NCBI RefSeq assembly: GCF_025642115.1
Contig: NZ_CP106753.1
Location: 2,565,501-2,629,500, forward strand
Origin: Chitiniphilus purpureus
GTDB taxonomy: Bacteria; Pseudomonadota; Gammaproteobacteria; Burkholderiales; Chitinibacteraceae
DNA length: 64,000 nt
Direction: 5' to 3'
Position 1 is the first letter of the stretch. Each line of letters opens with the position of its first letter. The notes under the pieces were generated by a model that ran no database searches, was not told the DNA's origin, and saw nothing but the letters and a program-made list of their open reading frames with translations. This document shows, one piece after another, positions 34,307 through 43,889 of the stretch. The translations under genes and the position numbers were made by a program.

Positions 34307-35020
34307 ATGCATCCCGTTCTGTTCTATGGCGTACCGCAAGGCTGCTCGTTCGGTTCCATCGTGGCGCTGGAATGGCTGGGCCACCCCTATCAGCTGTGCC
34401 GGATCGAAATGCTGGAGCAGCCGTGGCCAGCCGATTACGCCCGCATCAATCCGCTGATGAAGACCCCGGCGCTGCTGCTGGAAAACGGCACGGCGCTCAG
34501 CGAAAGCACGGCCATCCTGTTGCATCTGGCCGCACGCGGCCTGGATCGGCAGCTCGGCTTTGCCCAGGGCACCCCCCAGTTCGACCGGCTCAACCAGCTG
34601 CTGGGCTACCTGACCACCGATTTCTTCTCGGCGTTCTCGCCGCTGTGGGCGGTCTATGAAATGCCCGATGCCGACGAGGCCAGCCGCGCCCTGCTCAGGC
34701 AGATGGGGCGTGACGAGGTGGCAACGGCACTGGCACATATCGAGGCGCTGCTTGCCGACGGGCGGCAATGGCTGCTTGGCGGTACGCAGCGCACTGTGGC
34801 CGATGCCTACTTTGTCGGCTTGGCGCGCTGGGCCGAGTACCATCGCCTGTTCGATCTGGCGCAAGCCTATCCGCGGCTGGCACGCTACCTGGCGGCATTG
34901 CGCGCCGATCCGGCAGTGCAGTTCGCCCAGGCGATCGAACGCGGTGAGCATCCCGCCGGCGCCGGCCACTTCCAGGGCCATGTGACGCTGGCCGCGCTGC
35001 GCGAGCGCCTGCCCGGCTGA
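34307..35020 (+). CDS. Glutathione S-transferase family protein
   Basis: This 237-aa protein has an N-terminal thioredoxin-like GST domain (about 1-80, with MKTPALLLENGTALSESTAILLHLA, the glutathione-binding cis-Pro and ES motif) and an all-helical C-terminal domain. AAAGGAG precedes the ATG. It is divergent from the WYL regulator and converges with the APH-like gene with 5 bp between stops. It should conjugate or reduce electrophiles with glutathione; the substrate is unknown. Confidence 0.9.
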   Translation: MHPVLFYGVPQGCSFGSIVALEWLGHPYQLCRIEMLEQPWPADYARINPLMKTPALLLENGTALSESTAILLHLAARGLDRQLGFAQGTPQFDRLNQLLGYLTTDFFSAFSPLWAVYEMPDADEASRALLRQMGRDEVATALAHIEALLADGRQWLLGGTQRTVADAYFVGLARWAEYHRLFDLAQAYPRLARYLAALRADPAVQFAQAIERGEHPAGAGHFQGHVTLAALRERLPG

Positions 35021-35025
35021 GTCGT

Positions 35026-35820
35026 TCAAAAGAACTCATCGAGCAGCGTGTAGAACGCAAGCCTATGCCGATCCGGCTGCGCGATGCCGTAGGCGGACAG
35101 GAAACGGTCCGCCCACGTCTCACCGTAGGCATCGGCCAGGCTGCGGCAGGCCAGTGCCAGATCCTGGTAGCGGTCGGCGACCCCCAGCCGGCCGCAATCG
35201 ATGAAACCGCTGAAACGGCCCGCTGCAGCGACTAGGTTTTCCAGCGTGGCATCGCCATGCGTCACCACCGGGTCTTCGCACGCCGGCGCCTCGGCGCACA
35301 GTTGCGCATGCAGTGCCAGCGCGTCCTGGCCCCGGCGCGCCTCGTCGAAATCGTCCTCGTCGACAAGGCCGGCAGCAGCCCGGACACCGGCCTCGCTGAT
35401 GCGCCGGGCAAGGCGCATGTCGAACGGGCATGCCGCCGGCGGCAGCGCATGCAGCCGGTGCAGCGCCTGCACATACAGCATGACGGCCTGCTCGGCAGGC
35501 AGGGCAGCGCTGGCCAGCGTGCAGCCCGGCAGCGCACTCATCAGCAGCCAGAGCGCGCCTTCGTGCTGCGCCAGATCCAGCGGTTGCGGGCAGGGCACGC
35601 CCCGGCCCTGCAGCCAGGCCAGCCGTTCCATCTCGCCGCCCAGTTCCGCATGCGCAGCCTGCGGCTCGCGCTTCACGAACAGCCCCGGCGCGTCGTCGCA
35701 GGTCAGCCGGTACACCTGCGCAGCGCTGGCACCTTCATGCACCGCGGCCCAGGCGTAGCCGGCAAGGCGATCGCGCCAACGCGGCGGCATCACAGGGGTA
35801 TCGGATAACGGTATCGGCAT
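35026..35820 (-). CDS. APH(3')-family aminoglycoside O-phosphotransferase
   Basis: The 264-aa product matches the length of classical APH(3') enzymes. It carries the kinase core THGDATLENL (catalytic Asp; the usual CLPN is TLEN), GRFSGFIDCGRLGVADRYQD with the metal-binding Asp, and the terminal LLDEFF. VYRLTCDDAPGLFVKRE provides the ATP-contact lysine. GGGAG lies 7 nt before the ATG at 35820. Family members phosphorylate the 3'-OH of kanamycin/neomycin-type drugs. There is no transposon or integron next to it, so it looks like an intrinsic chromosomal gene. Activity on clinical drugs is not proven by sequence. Confidence 0.88.
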   Translation of the reverse strand: MPIPLSDTPVMPPRWRDRLAGYAWAAVHEGASAAQVYRLTCDDAPGLFVKREPQAAHAELGGEMERLAWLQGRGVPCPQPLDLAQHEGALWLLMSALPGCTLASAALPAEQAVMLYVQALHRLHALPPAACPFDMRLARRISEAGVRAAAGLVDEDDFDEARRGQDALALHAQLCAEAPACEDPVVTHGDATLENLVAAAGRFSGFIDCGRLGVADRYQDLALACRSLADAYGETWADRFLSAYGIAQPDRHRLAFYTLLDEFF

Positions 35821-36050
35821 GCCCTGACTCCCAGAAGCCACTGCCACCGGCGTAGCGGCAGTGGTCTTCGGTGCGGCGGGTGCCCGCAAGTTCCATCCGC
35901 AGTGGCGACCCGCAATCGGGGAAAACCGCCCGCCCGAGCGACATTGCCGCGCGGCTGCGTATCGGGCATGGGTATCATCGCGCCCGTGGTGCCGGGAACA
36001 GGGCGGGTGCACGCATCGCGCCCGCCAGGGCGTGCCAAGATCAGGAGCGG

Positions 36051-36677
36051 ATGGTGGGCAAGAAGGTGTGGTGGGGAATCGCGGCGATCGCTGTCGGCGC
36101 CTGGGGCTGGTGGAGCCTGGGGCAGGAACCGGAGCGCGCCATGAACGTGGTCTGCGAGACCACCAAGGGCCGGATGCAGATCGTGGTGCGCCCGGACTGG
36201 AGCCCGCGCGGCGCGGCGCGCTTCCTGCAGCTGGTCGACGAGGGCGCCTTCACCGGCATGCCCTTGTTCCGTTGCGTGGACAATTTCCTGTGTCAGTTCG
36301 GCTATGCGCTGCCGCAGGCCAAGCTGCGCGCCTACCCACCGATCGAGGACGATCCGGCGCGGCCCGATCTGCGTCCGTTCAAGCGTGGCTTTGTCAGCTT
36401 TGCCGGCAACGGCGCACATTCGCGCTCCCAGCACCTATTCATCACGCTGGGCGAATCGGTCCAGGCGTTGGGCAGCATGCCGTGGGAGACACCGATCGGT
36501 TATGTCACCGCGCCGTCGATGGCCAAGACCGTCAGCCGCTTCACCACCGAATACGGCGACATCCCGCCGTGGGGTGCCGGGCCCGACCCGCAGCGCATCC
36601 CGGCCCCCGATGGGGCCGACTACCTGCGCCGCGACTTCCCGCGGCTCGACTACATCCAGCGCTGCGCGCGCGGCTGA
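36051..36677 (+). CDS. Membrane-anchored or secreted cyclophilin-type peptidyl-prolyl isomerase
   Basis: This 208-aa protein has one N-terminal hydrophobic segment (KVWWGIAAIAVGAWGWW) and a divergent cyclophilin domain starting CETTKGRMQIVVRPDWSPRGAARFLQLV, with GFVSFAG and SQHLFITLG strands. AGGAG lies just before the ATG. It probably assists proline isomerisation in the periplasm. Several usual active-site residues are changed (for example FRCVDNFLCQFGY in place of FHRVI-x-x-F-x-x-Q-GG), so catalysis may be weak. Confidence 0.8.
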   Translation: MVGKKVWWGIAAIAVGAWGWWSLGQEPERAMNVVCETTKGRMQIVVRPDWSPRGAARFLQLVDEGAFTGMPLFRCVDNFLCQFGYALPQAKLRAYPPIEDDPARPDLRPFKRGFVSFAGNGAHSRSQHLFITLGESVQALGSMPWETPIGYVTAPSMAKTVSRFTTEYGDIPPWGAGPDPQRIPAPDGADYLRRDFPRLDYIQRCARG

Positions 36678-36805
36678 GCGGCCCGGCGGGTCAGCAACGC
36701 CGCACCGCGCGAGTCGGCAGCCAGGCCCGGCCGGCAGGTGGCTGACACAGCGGGAGGGCCCGGAACTCCTGCTATCATGGGCAGCCAGCCCTTTGCGCCG
36801 TCCGC

Positions 36806-39424
36806 ATGTCCTTGCCCGATCCGCCCCTGCTGACCCTTGCCGAACTGGCCGCGCTGCCGGCCGACGACACGGTGGTGGTCACCGTCAACAACCGGCTCGC
36901 GCGTCGGTTGTCCGGCGAACTGGCACGTCACGCGCCAGCCGGGGTCGCGGCACAGGCCCGGGTGCTGCCGCTGTCGGCGTGGCTGGAGGCATTGCTGGAG
37001 TCTGCCCTCTTCCTGCCCGATGCGCCGCCGTTGCCGGCACGGCGGTTGGATAGCTTCGGAGCACGCTTGCTGTGGGCGGACACCATCCGGGCCGCCGAGA
37101 CCGCGCGGCCGTTGCTGGATGAGCGGCGCCTGGCGGCATTGGCCGAGGAGGCGGACGCGCTGGCCGATGAATGGCGCATCGGTTTGGATGCCCCGGATGC
37201 GGGCGAGGAGACACAGCGCTTTGCGCTGTGGCGGCAGCGCTACCGGCGCCAGCTGGCGAAGCTGGACGCGGATGATGCGACCGGGCGCGCCGAACAGGTG
37301 CTGGCCTTGCTCACCGCAGGCGGCCTCGCCTTGCCGTCACAGCTGATCTGGGCCGGATTCCGCGACTTGTCACCCCGTCAGGCAGCGCTGTGGCACGCGC
37401 TGGCCGGGCAGGGGGTGGCCCAGGCGCGACTGGCCGATCCACCAGTAGCGGCCGCGCCGCAGCGTTTTACCGCGCTCGATCCACAGGCCGAATGGCGCGC
37501 CGCCGCCGCGTGGGCCGCCGAGCAGCTGACCGCCGATCCGCAAGGGCGCTACGCCATCCTGGCACCGCAGCTCGAAGGCGTGGCGCCGTTCGCTAGACGG
37601 GTGCTGCTGCAGACCTTGGGCGAGACGGTGCCTTTCAACGTGTCGGTGGCCCGGCCACTGTGCGACTGGCCGCTTGCGCATGCCGCGCTCGGTTGGCTGT
37701 CGGTGCTGACGCTGCGCACCGACTACCGGCCGGCGCAGCTGGGTGCCGCATTGCTTGCCGGCCATTGTGCCGGCGATCTGGCCGAGGCCGGCGAACGGGC
37801 GCGCCTGGATGCGCAGTGGCGCCGGCGCGGCGTGCTGGTGCTGTCCACGGCGGACTGGCTGCGGGAGCTGTTCGCCTGTCCCCGGCTCTCCAATGCCTGG
37901 CCGGCAGCGCAGGCGGCACTTTCCGGGCGTGCCGCACGTTGTGACACCTGGGCCCAGCGCTTTGCCGCGGCATTGACGGCGCTGGGCTTTCCGGGGGATC
38001 GCCCGCTTGACAGCGCCGCCTACCAGGTGCTCGACGCCTTTTCGGCGCTGCTCGCACGCTTTGCCGGGCTGGCCGCGCCGGCCGGCACGCTGGATGCGGC
38101 CGGCGCGGTGCAACTGCTGGTACGACTGGCGCAGGACACGCCGTTCCAGCCGGAACGCGATCCGGGCAGCCGGCTTGACGTGCTCGGCCTGCTCGAAGCG
38201 GAGGGCGAACGCTGGGACGGCATCTGGCTGCTGGGGCTGACCGACGAGGCGCTGCCGGCGCCGGCGCGCCCCAATCCGCTGCTGCCGCTGTCCGGACTCA
38301 AGCGCGCCGGCGCACCGCGTGCCACGCCCGAGCGCGAACTGGACTACGCCCGGGCGCTGTTTGCCGCGCTGCTGCAATGCGCACCGCAGGTGATCGTCAG
38401 CCACGCCGAACGCGACGGCGAGCGCGAGCTGCGTGCCTCGCCACTGATCGCCGCGCTGGCTGCCACCGAATGGCACCCCCGGCCCGCCCCGGCGGTCGTG
38501 CCGCTGCCGCTGGATGCACTGGACGACGAGGCGGGGCCGCCGCTGGGTGAACGTGACCAGGTGGCGGGTGGCACGCAGATCCTCGAAGCGCAGGCCAAGA
38601 ATCCCTTGTGGGCCTTCGCCCGCTACCGTCTCGGCGCCACCGCCTTGCCGCGTCATGCGGAGCAGGTGGCGCCGCCGGTGCGCGGCCGCTTTCTGCACGG
38701 GGTGCTGGAGCAGGTGTGGCGGATGCTGGGCGATCAGGCCGCCCTGCTGGCCGCGCGCGCGGACGGCAGCCTGCCGACACTGATCGCCACCGCGGTGGCG
38801 GAGGCGGCGCGCCAGACGCTGGGCGAGCTGCCCGCGGCGGTGCGCGAACTCGAGATCGCCCGCGCCGGGCAGGTGGCGGCCGACTGGCTGGCGCTGGAGG
38901 CGGCACGCCTGCCGTTCGCGGTGACGGCACTGGAGGCACCGCACAGCTGGCGGCGCGGGCCACTGACGTTGAAGCTGCGGCTGGACCGGCTCGACACGCT
39001 GCCCGGGGGCGGCGCGGTGATCGTCGACTACAAGACCGGCAATGTGCTCGACACCGCCGGATGGGGCCGCGCGCGGCCGACCAATCTGCAGCTGCCGCTG
39101 TATGCCGCGGTGTTGGGGGAGGGCGTGCAAGGCTTGCTGCTGGCGCGGCTCAACGCCCGCGAGGTGGCGGCCAAGGGCTTGGCGGCCGAGGCGCTCGGCC
39201 TGCCCGGCGTGCTGCTGCCGGATGCATTGGGTGCAGGCAATCCGCTCGCCGGGCTTGCCTGGGATGGCATCCTGGCGCGCTGGCGCAGCAGCATCGAGAC
39301 ACTGGCCGACGAATTCGCCGCCGGGCACGCCGTCAATGTCTCCCAGGGGGCTGGCGATCTGGAGTTCTGCGACGTGTTGCCTTTCCTGCGGATCACACTC
39401 GATCGCGAGGAGAGCGAGGCGTGA
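36806..39424 (+). CDS. AddB-like PD-(D/E)XK nuclease-helicase subunit
   Basis: This 872-aa protein has an inactive UvrD-like N-terminal half (VVTVNNRLARRLSGELARH, no Walker A) and a C-terminal RecB-type nuclease with AVIVDYKTG (Asp741, Lys743). It corresponds to the betaproteobacterial 'probable DNA repair protein' family that pairs with an AddA-like helicase. Its stop overlaps the next start as GTGA, so the two are co-translated. The pair should process double-strand ends for recombination, in place of RecBCD. Confidence 0.85.
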   Translation: MSLPDPPLLTLAELAALPADDTVVVTVNNRLARRLSGELARHAPAGVAAQARVLPLSAWLEALLESALFLPDAPPLPARRLDSFGARLLWADTIRAAETARPLLDERRLAALAEEADALADEWRIGLDAPDAGEETQRFALWRQRYRRQLAKLDADDATGRAEQVLALLTAGGLALPSQLIWAGFRDLSPRQAALWHALAGQGVAQARLADPPVAAAPQRFTALDPQAEWRAAAAWAAEQLTADPQGRYAILAPQLEGVAPFARRVLLQTLGETVPFNVSVARPLCDWPLAHAALGWLSVLTLRTDYRPAQLGAALLAGHCAGDLAEAGERARLDAQWRRRGVLVLSTADWLRELFACPRLSNAWPAAQAALSGRAARCDTWAQRFAAALTALGFPGDRPLDSAAYQVLDAFSALLARFAGLAAPAGTLDAAGAVQLLVRLAQDTPFQPERDPGSRLDVLGLLEAEGERWDGIWLLGLTDEALPAPARPNPLLPLSGLKRAGAPRATPERELDYARALFAALLQCAPQVIVSHAERDGERELRASPLIAALAATEWHPRPAPAVVPLPLDALDDEAGPPLGERDQVAGGTQILEAQAKNPLWAFARYRLGATALPRHAEQVAPPVRGRFLHGVLEQVWRMLGDQAALLAARADGSLPTLIATAVAEAARQTLGELPAAVRELEIARAGQVAADWLALEAARLPFAVTALEAPHSWRRGPLTLKLRLDRLDTLPGGGAVIVDYKTGNVLDTAGWGRARPTNLQLPLYAAVLGEGVQGLLLARLNAREVAAKGLAAEALGLPGVLLPDALGAGNPLAGLAWDGILARWRSSIETLADEFAAGHAVNVSQGAGDLEFCDVLPFLRITLDREESEA

Positions 39425-42400
39425 GCCCCCTTCAGCCCAGCGATGCCGCGGCACGGCAGGCGGCACTCGATCCGACGCGCTCCTTCCTGGTGCAGGCTCC
39501 GGCGGGGTCGGGCAAGACCGAGCTGCTGACCGACCGCATCCTGGCCTTGCTCGCCACCGTGCAACGGCCGGAGGAAATCGTGGCCATCACCTTCACCCGC
39601 AAGGCCGCGGCGGAAATGCATGCACGGGTGATGGCCAAGCTGGTCGCGGCGCAGGGCCCCGAGCCCGCATCGGCCAACGGCCGGCAAAGCTGGCAGCTGG
39701 CGCGCGCGGCACTGGCGTGCGATGCGCGCCTGGGCTGGCAGTTGCTGGCGCACCCGGGGCGGCTGGCGATCCAGACCATCGATTCGTTCTGCGCAAGCCT
39801 CGTGCGCCGCATGCCTTATCTGTCGCAATTGGGCGGCATGCCCGGCACGGTGGACGATGCCTGGCCCTACTACACTGCCGCGGCCCGCGCCACGCTGGCG
39901 TTGGCCGACGATGCAAGCTACGGTGCGCCGGTGCGCGCGTTGCTGGCACATCTGGATGTCAATCTCACCGCCACCGAGCAGCTGCTGGCACAGATGCTCG
40001 CCAGCCGGGACCAATGGCTGCCGCTCCTGGGCGGCGCCGAACGGGAGATGCTGGAAGCCAATCTGGCCGCCGTGGTCGGCGAGGCGCTGCAGTCGCTCGC
40101 CCGGGCAATGCCGTTGGGATGGCTGCACGAACTGCCCCCGCTGGCGCGGGCTGCCGCGCAATGCCTGGAGCCTGACGCACCCGGCGTGCTCACACCGCTG
40201 CTCGACTGGCACGGCCCGCTGCCGGCCACGCCCGAGGCATTGCCGCAGTGGCGGGCGCTGGCGCAACTGCTGTTGACCGCCAGTGGCGGCCTGCGGCGTC
40301 AGCTCACCAGGCAGATCGGCTTTCCCGCCCAATGCGCCCACAAGGCGCCGATGCTCGAATGGCTGGGACGCCATCTGCCCGACGCCGACTGGATCGCGCG
40401 ATTGGCGGAAGTGGCCGAACTGCCACCGGCGCATTACAACGATGCGCAGTGGCGGATCCTGGAGGCACTGCTGTCCACCCTCCGGCTCGCGGCGGCCCAG
40501 CTGCAGCTGGCGTTCGCCGCGGCCAGCGAAGTGGATTTCATCGAGATCGCGCAACGTGCGCTGGCAGCATTGGGCGAAGCGGATGACCCGAGCGAGCTGT
40601 TGCTGCGGCTCGATGCGCGCATCCGCCACCTGTTGATCGACGAATTCCAGGACACCAGCCAGCCGCAGATCGCCTTGCTGGAAAAACTGACCGCGGGATG
40701 GGGGCAGACGGGGCAGGGTGGTCAGGACGGGCACACGCTGTTCCTGGTCGGCGATCCGATGCAATCGATCTACCGCTTCCGCAAGGCCGAAGTGGGGTTG
40801 TTCCTGGCCGCGCGGGATACCGGTGTCGGTGAGATCGTGCCGGACTTCCTCGCGCTGACCGACAACTTCCGCTCGCAGGCCGGTGTGGTGGAATGGGTCA
40901 ACACCGCCTTCGCCCGGCTGTTCCCGGGGCAGGACGACGCCGAACGCAGTGCCATCGCCTACGCCCGTTCGGTGGCATTCAACCCGGCGCTGCCCGGCGC
41001 GGCGGTGGCGTTCCACCCAGTGTGGCGCGCCGAAGGGGCACGACCGGCCGAGCCGGAGGAGGACATCGTATTGCGCCTCGTCCGGCAGGCGCAGGCCGAG
41101 GGCGCACGCAGCATCGCCGTGCTGGTGCGCGCGCGCGGCCATGCCCATGCCATTGCACGCCGGCTGGCTGGCGCCGGGGTACCGCACCGGGCGATCGACC
41201 TGACCCCACTGGCGCAGCGGCCGGTGGTCGCCGATCTGGTGCAACTGGCCCGTGCGCTCGCCCATCCCGGTGATCGGCTGGCCTGGCTATGCGTATTGCG
41301 CGCGCCCTGGTGCGGGCTGACGTTGCACAGCCTGACCCTGCTGCTGGGGCACGACCACGACACATCGGTGCCGGCGTTGCTGGCCTACGCACCGCGTCTT
41401 GCCATGCTGGCGCCGCAGGAGCGCGAACGCGCCGAGCGCGCCGCCGCGATCCTGCTCGACGACGGCAACGCGTCGGGTGCCTGGCCATTCGCGGCCTGGG
41501 TCGAGCGGGTCTGGCGCCGGCTGGGCGGCGATCTGATCTATGCCGACGCGCGCGATACGGCCGACGCCGAAGCATTCCTGCGCCTGCTCGAAACCCTTGC
41601 TCCCTACCGCGTACCCGATCCGGCGGCGCTGGATGAGGCGCTGGCGCGGCTGTATGCCGCACCCGATCCCAAGGCGGATGGCGTGGAAATCATGACGATG
41701 CACAAGAGCAAGGGGCTGCAGTTCGACGTGGTGATCCTGCCAGGGCTGCACCGCAGGGGAGCGGCCGACCGTGCCCCGCTGGTACGGTTCGAGGCACTGC
41801 GCGGCGCGGCCGGCGTGCGCCTTCTGATGGGACCGATCAAGCGGCTGGTGGACGCCGGCGCCGACCCGGTCTCGCGCTACCTGGGCCTGCGCGAAGCACG
41901 CCGCGCCGCCTTCGAGACGGACCGCCTGCTGTACGTGGCGGCCACCCGCGCCCGGCACCGGCTGCATCTGGTGGGCGAGGTCAGCGTGGGTGAGGACGGC
42001 GAACCGCGCAAGGCTGCCGCCGGTACCCTACTGGGGCGGTTGTGGCCCCTGCTGATGCCGTTGCAGGCACCGCCCCGGCTGGATGCGGCCATGCCCGCCG
42101 GCACTGCCGTGCTGCGCGGGCCGCCGCTCTTGCGCGCGGCGCTGGCCGATCTGCCGCCGGCCGCTGCCGCGCCGTTGCCGCCGCGTCTGCCCGGCACGCC
42201 GGACTGGTCGCAGCAGCGCCTGGAGGCGCAGGCCGGCATCGTGGCGCATGCCTGGCTGGAGCAGCTCGGACGCATGGGGCCGGCCGGATGGGATGCCGCA
42301 CGGCTGACCGCCGCGCTGCCGCGCATCGAACGCCAGCTGAGCCGCGCCGGTGTGGCGGGCGACGAATTGCCGGCCGCGGCCCGGGTGGTGTTCGATACGC

Positions 42401-42729
42401 TGCTGGCGACGCTGGCCGATGAACGCGGACGCTGGCTGCTGACGCAGCCGGCACAGCGGGAGTGGCGCCTGTTCGACCAGGACGGCGGCCAGCAGGTGAT
42501 TGATCTGGCGCTGCATACCGGAACAGGCTGGCTGGTGGTCGACTACAAGACCGGCCTGCCGCACCCGGGCGAGACCCCGGCGCGCTTCGCCGAACGGATG
42601 CTGCAGCGCCACCGCGGCCAATTGGCCGGCTATGCCGCTGCCGTCGCCGCGCTGAGCGGGCTGCCCGCGGCGGCGGCGCTCTATTTTCCGCGTGCCGGCC
42701 TGTGGCTGGACGTGCCTTCGCAGGAGTGA
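39421..42729 (+). CDS. AddA-like UvrD-family helicase-nuclease
   Basis: The 1102-aa product starts at GTG 39421 in the AddB stop overlap. It has Walker A APAGSGKT (26-33), AITFTRKAAAEMHARV (motif Ia), HLLIDEFQDTSQPQ (motif II), VGDPMQSIYRFRKAE (III), IMTMHKSKGLQFDVVILPGL (V), LLYVAATRARHRLHLVG (VI) and a C-terminal nuclease DYKTG (Asp1041, Lys1043). It is the motor subunit of an AddAB-type exonuclease. A 1373-codon version reading further upstream overlaps the partner gene out of frame and is not real. Confidence 0.9.
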   Translation: MSPLQPSDAAARQAALDPTRSFLVQAPAGSGKTELLTDRILALLATVQRPEEIVAITFTRKAAAEMHARVMAKLVAAQGPEPASANGRQSWQLARAALACDARLGWQLLAHPGRLAIQTIDSFCASLVRRMPYLSQLGGMPGTVDDAWPYYTAAARATLALADDASYGAPVRALLAHLDVNLTATEQLLAQMLASRDQWLPLLGGAEREMLEANLAAVVGEALQSLARAMPLGWLHELPPLARAAAQCLEPDAPGVLTPLLDWHGPLPATPEALPQWRALAQLLLTASGGLRRQLTRQIGFPAQCAHKAPMLEWLGRHLPDADWIARLAEVAELPPAHYNDAQWRILEALLSTLRLAAAQLQLAFAAASEVDFIEIAQRALAALGEADDPSELLLRLDARIRHLLIDEFQDTSQPQIALLEKLTAGWGQTGQGGQDGHTLFLVGDPMQSIYRFRKAEVGLFLAARDTGVGEIVPDFLALTDNFRSQAGVVEWVNTAFARLFPGQDDAERSAIAYARSVAFNPALPGAAVAFHPVWRAEGARPAEPEEDIVLRLVRQAQAEGARSIAVLVRARGHAHAIARRLAGAGVPHRAIDLTPLAQRPVVADLVQLARALAHPGDRLAWLCVLRAPWCGLTLHSLTLLLGHDHDTSVPALLAYAPRLAMLAPQERERAERAAAILLDDGNASGAWPFAAWVERVWRRLGGDLIYADARDTADAEAFLRLLETLAPYRVPDPAALDEALARLYAAPDPKADGVEIMTMHKSKGLQFDVVILPGLHRRGAADRAPLVRFEALRGAAGVRLLMGPIKRLVDAGADPVSRYLGLREARRAAFETDRLLYVAATRARHRLHLVGEVSVGEDGEPRKAAAGTLLGRLWPLLMPLQAPPRLDAAMPAGTAVLRGPPLLRAALADLPPAAAAPLPPRLPGTPDWSQQRLEAQAGIVAHAWLEQLGRMGPAGWDAARLTAALPRIERQLSRAGVAGDELPAAARVVFDTLLATLADERGRWLLTQPAQREWRLFDQDGGQQVIDLALHTGTGWLVVDYKTGLPHPGETPARFAERMLQRHRGQLAGYAAAVAALSGLPAAAALYFPRAGLWLDVPSQE

Positions 42730-42734
42730 ACACG

Positions 42735-43757
42735 ATGCGCAAGATGCTGTGCGGCTGGCTGTGGCTGGCCGGATCGGCGCTGGCGGCACCGCCCGCCTAC
42801 CAGTTGGGGCCCGAGCAGCTCGGGGTGGTGATCAATGCCGCCGATCCGCTGTCGCGCGAAATCGCCGACTACTACGTCAAGCGCCACGGCGTGCCGCAGC
42901 AGAATGTGGTGGCGGTGACGCTGCCCGCCGACCGGGTGTGGATCACCGAGGCGGAGCTGGCGCAGGCGCGCGCCCGGGTGGACGAGGCCATGCCCGCCGG
43001 GGTGCAGGCCTTGGCGCTGACCTGGGCCAAGCCCTACCGCGTCAACTGCCTGGGCATCACCTATGGCTTTACCGCAGGCTACGTGCCGGGCGTGTGCGAG
43101 CAGACCTGCAAGCCGACGCCGCTTTCCAAGTATTTCAACAGCCCGGCGGTGCAGCCCCATCGCGAACTCGGATGGCGGCCAAGCATGATGGTGGCGGCCG
43201 AATCGCTGCCGCAGGCCAAGGCACTGATCGACCGTGGTGCCGCCGCCTGGGGCAGCCACCCGCTGGCGGCGGCGTACTTCGTGCGTACCGGCGACAAGGC
43301 ACGCGACAGCCGCGCCCCGCTGTTTCCGCGCGCCGGCCGGGCCGGTCCGCTGGCCCTGCGGCCGATCGAGGCCAAGACGCTGACTGACCGGCATGATGTG
43401 ATGATCTACCAGATCGGTGCCATCCGGGTCGCCGACCTCGATACCTTGACCTTCGTGCCAGGGGCACTGGCTGACCACCTCACCTCGACCGGCGGGCAAC
43501 TCACCGACAGCAGACAGATGAGCAGCCTCGCCTGGTTGAACGCTGGCGCGACCGCAAGCTACGGCACCGTCAGCGAACCCTGTTCCCATCCGCAGAAATT
43601 CCCGCACCCGCAGGTTTTGCTGGCGCATTACCTGGTCGGTGCGACGGCGGTGGAAGCGTACTGGAAGAGTGTGGCCTGGCCGGCCCAGGGCGTCTTTGTC
43701 GGTGATCCGCTCGCGGCACCTTATCGCCGCACCGGCCCACTGCGCGCGGCGCCCTGA
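42735..43757 (+). CDS. TIGR03790 family protein (exported, unknown function)
   Basis: The 340-aa product has a short signal peptide (MRKMLCGWLWLAGSALAAP) and the conserved block GVVINAADPLSREIADYYVKRHGVP near the start, plus HPQKFPHPQVLLAHYLVGATAVEAYWKSV near the end. These match the TIGR03790 family. AGGAG lies 8 nt before ATG 42735. It follows the AddAB-like pair by 5 bp and may share its transcript. No function is known for the family. Confidence 0.8.
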   Translation: MRKMLCGWLWLAGSALAAPPAYQLGPEQLGVVINAADPLSREIADYYVKRHGVPQQNVVAVTLPADRVWITEAELAQARARVDEAMPAGVQALALTWAKPYRVNCLGITYGFTAGYVPGVCEQTCKPTPLSKYFNSPAVQPHRELGWRPSMMVAAESLPQAKALIDRGAAAWGSHPLAAAYFVRTGDKARDSRAPLFPRAGRAGPLALRPIEAKTLTDRHDVMIYQIGAIRVADLDTLTFVPGALADHLTSTGGQLTDSRQMSSLAWLNAGATASYGTVSEPCSHPQKFPHPQVLLAHYLVGATAVEAYWKSVAWPAQGVFVGDPLAAPYRRTGPLRAAP

Positions 43758-43889
43758 CATATTTCGTCAATATGCCGAGGACGCCTGTAGCCACAAGGCC
43801 CGCGGCGGGGCGGGCGGGTGCTGTTTCCACCGGGCGGCGGCCGCCGTCCTGCGCTTGGCGCGGCTTGGGTGCTCGGCTATGCTCGCGCC

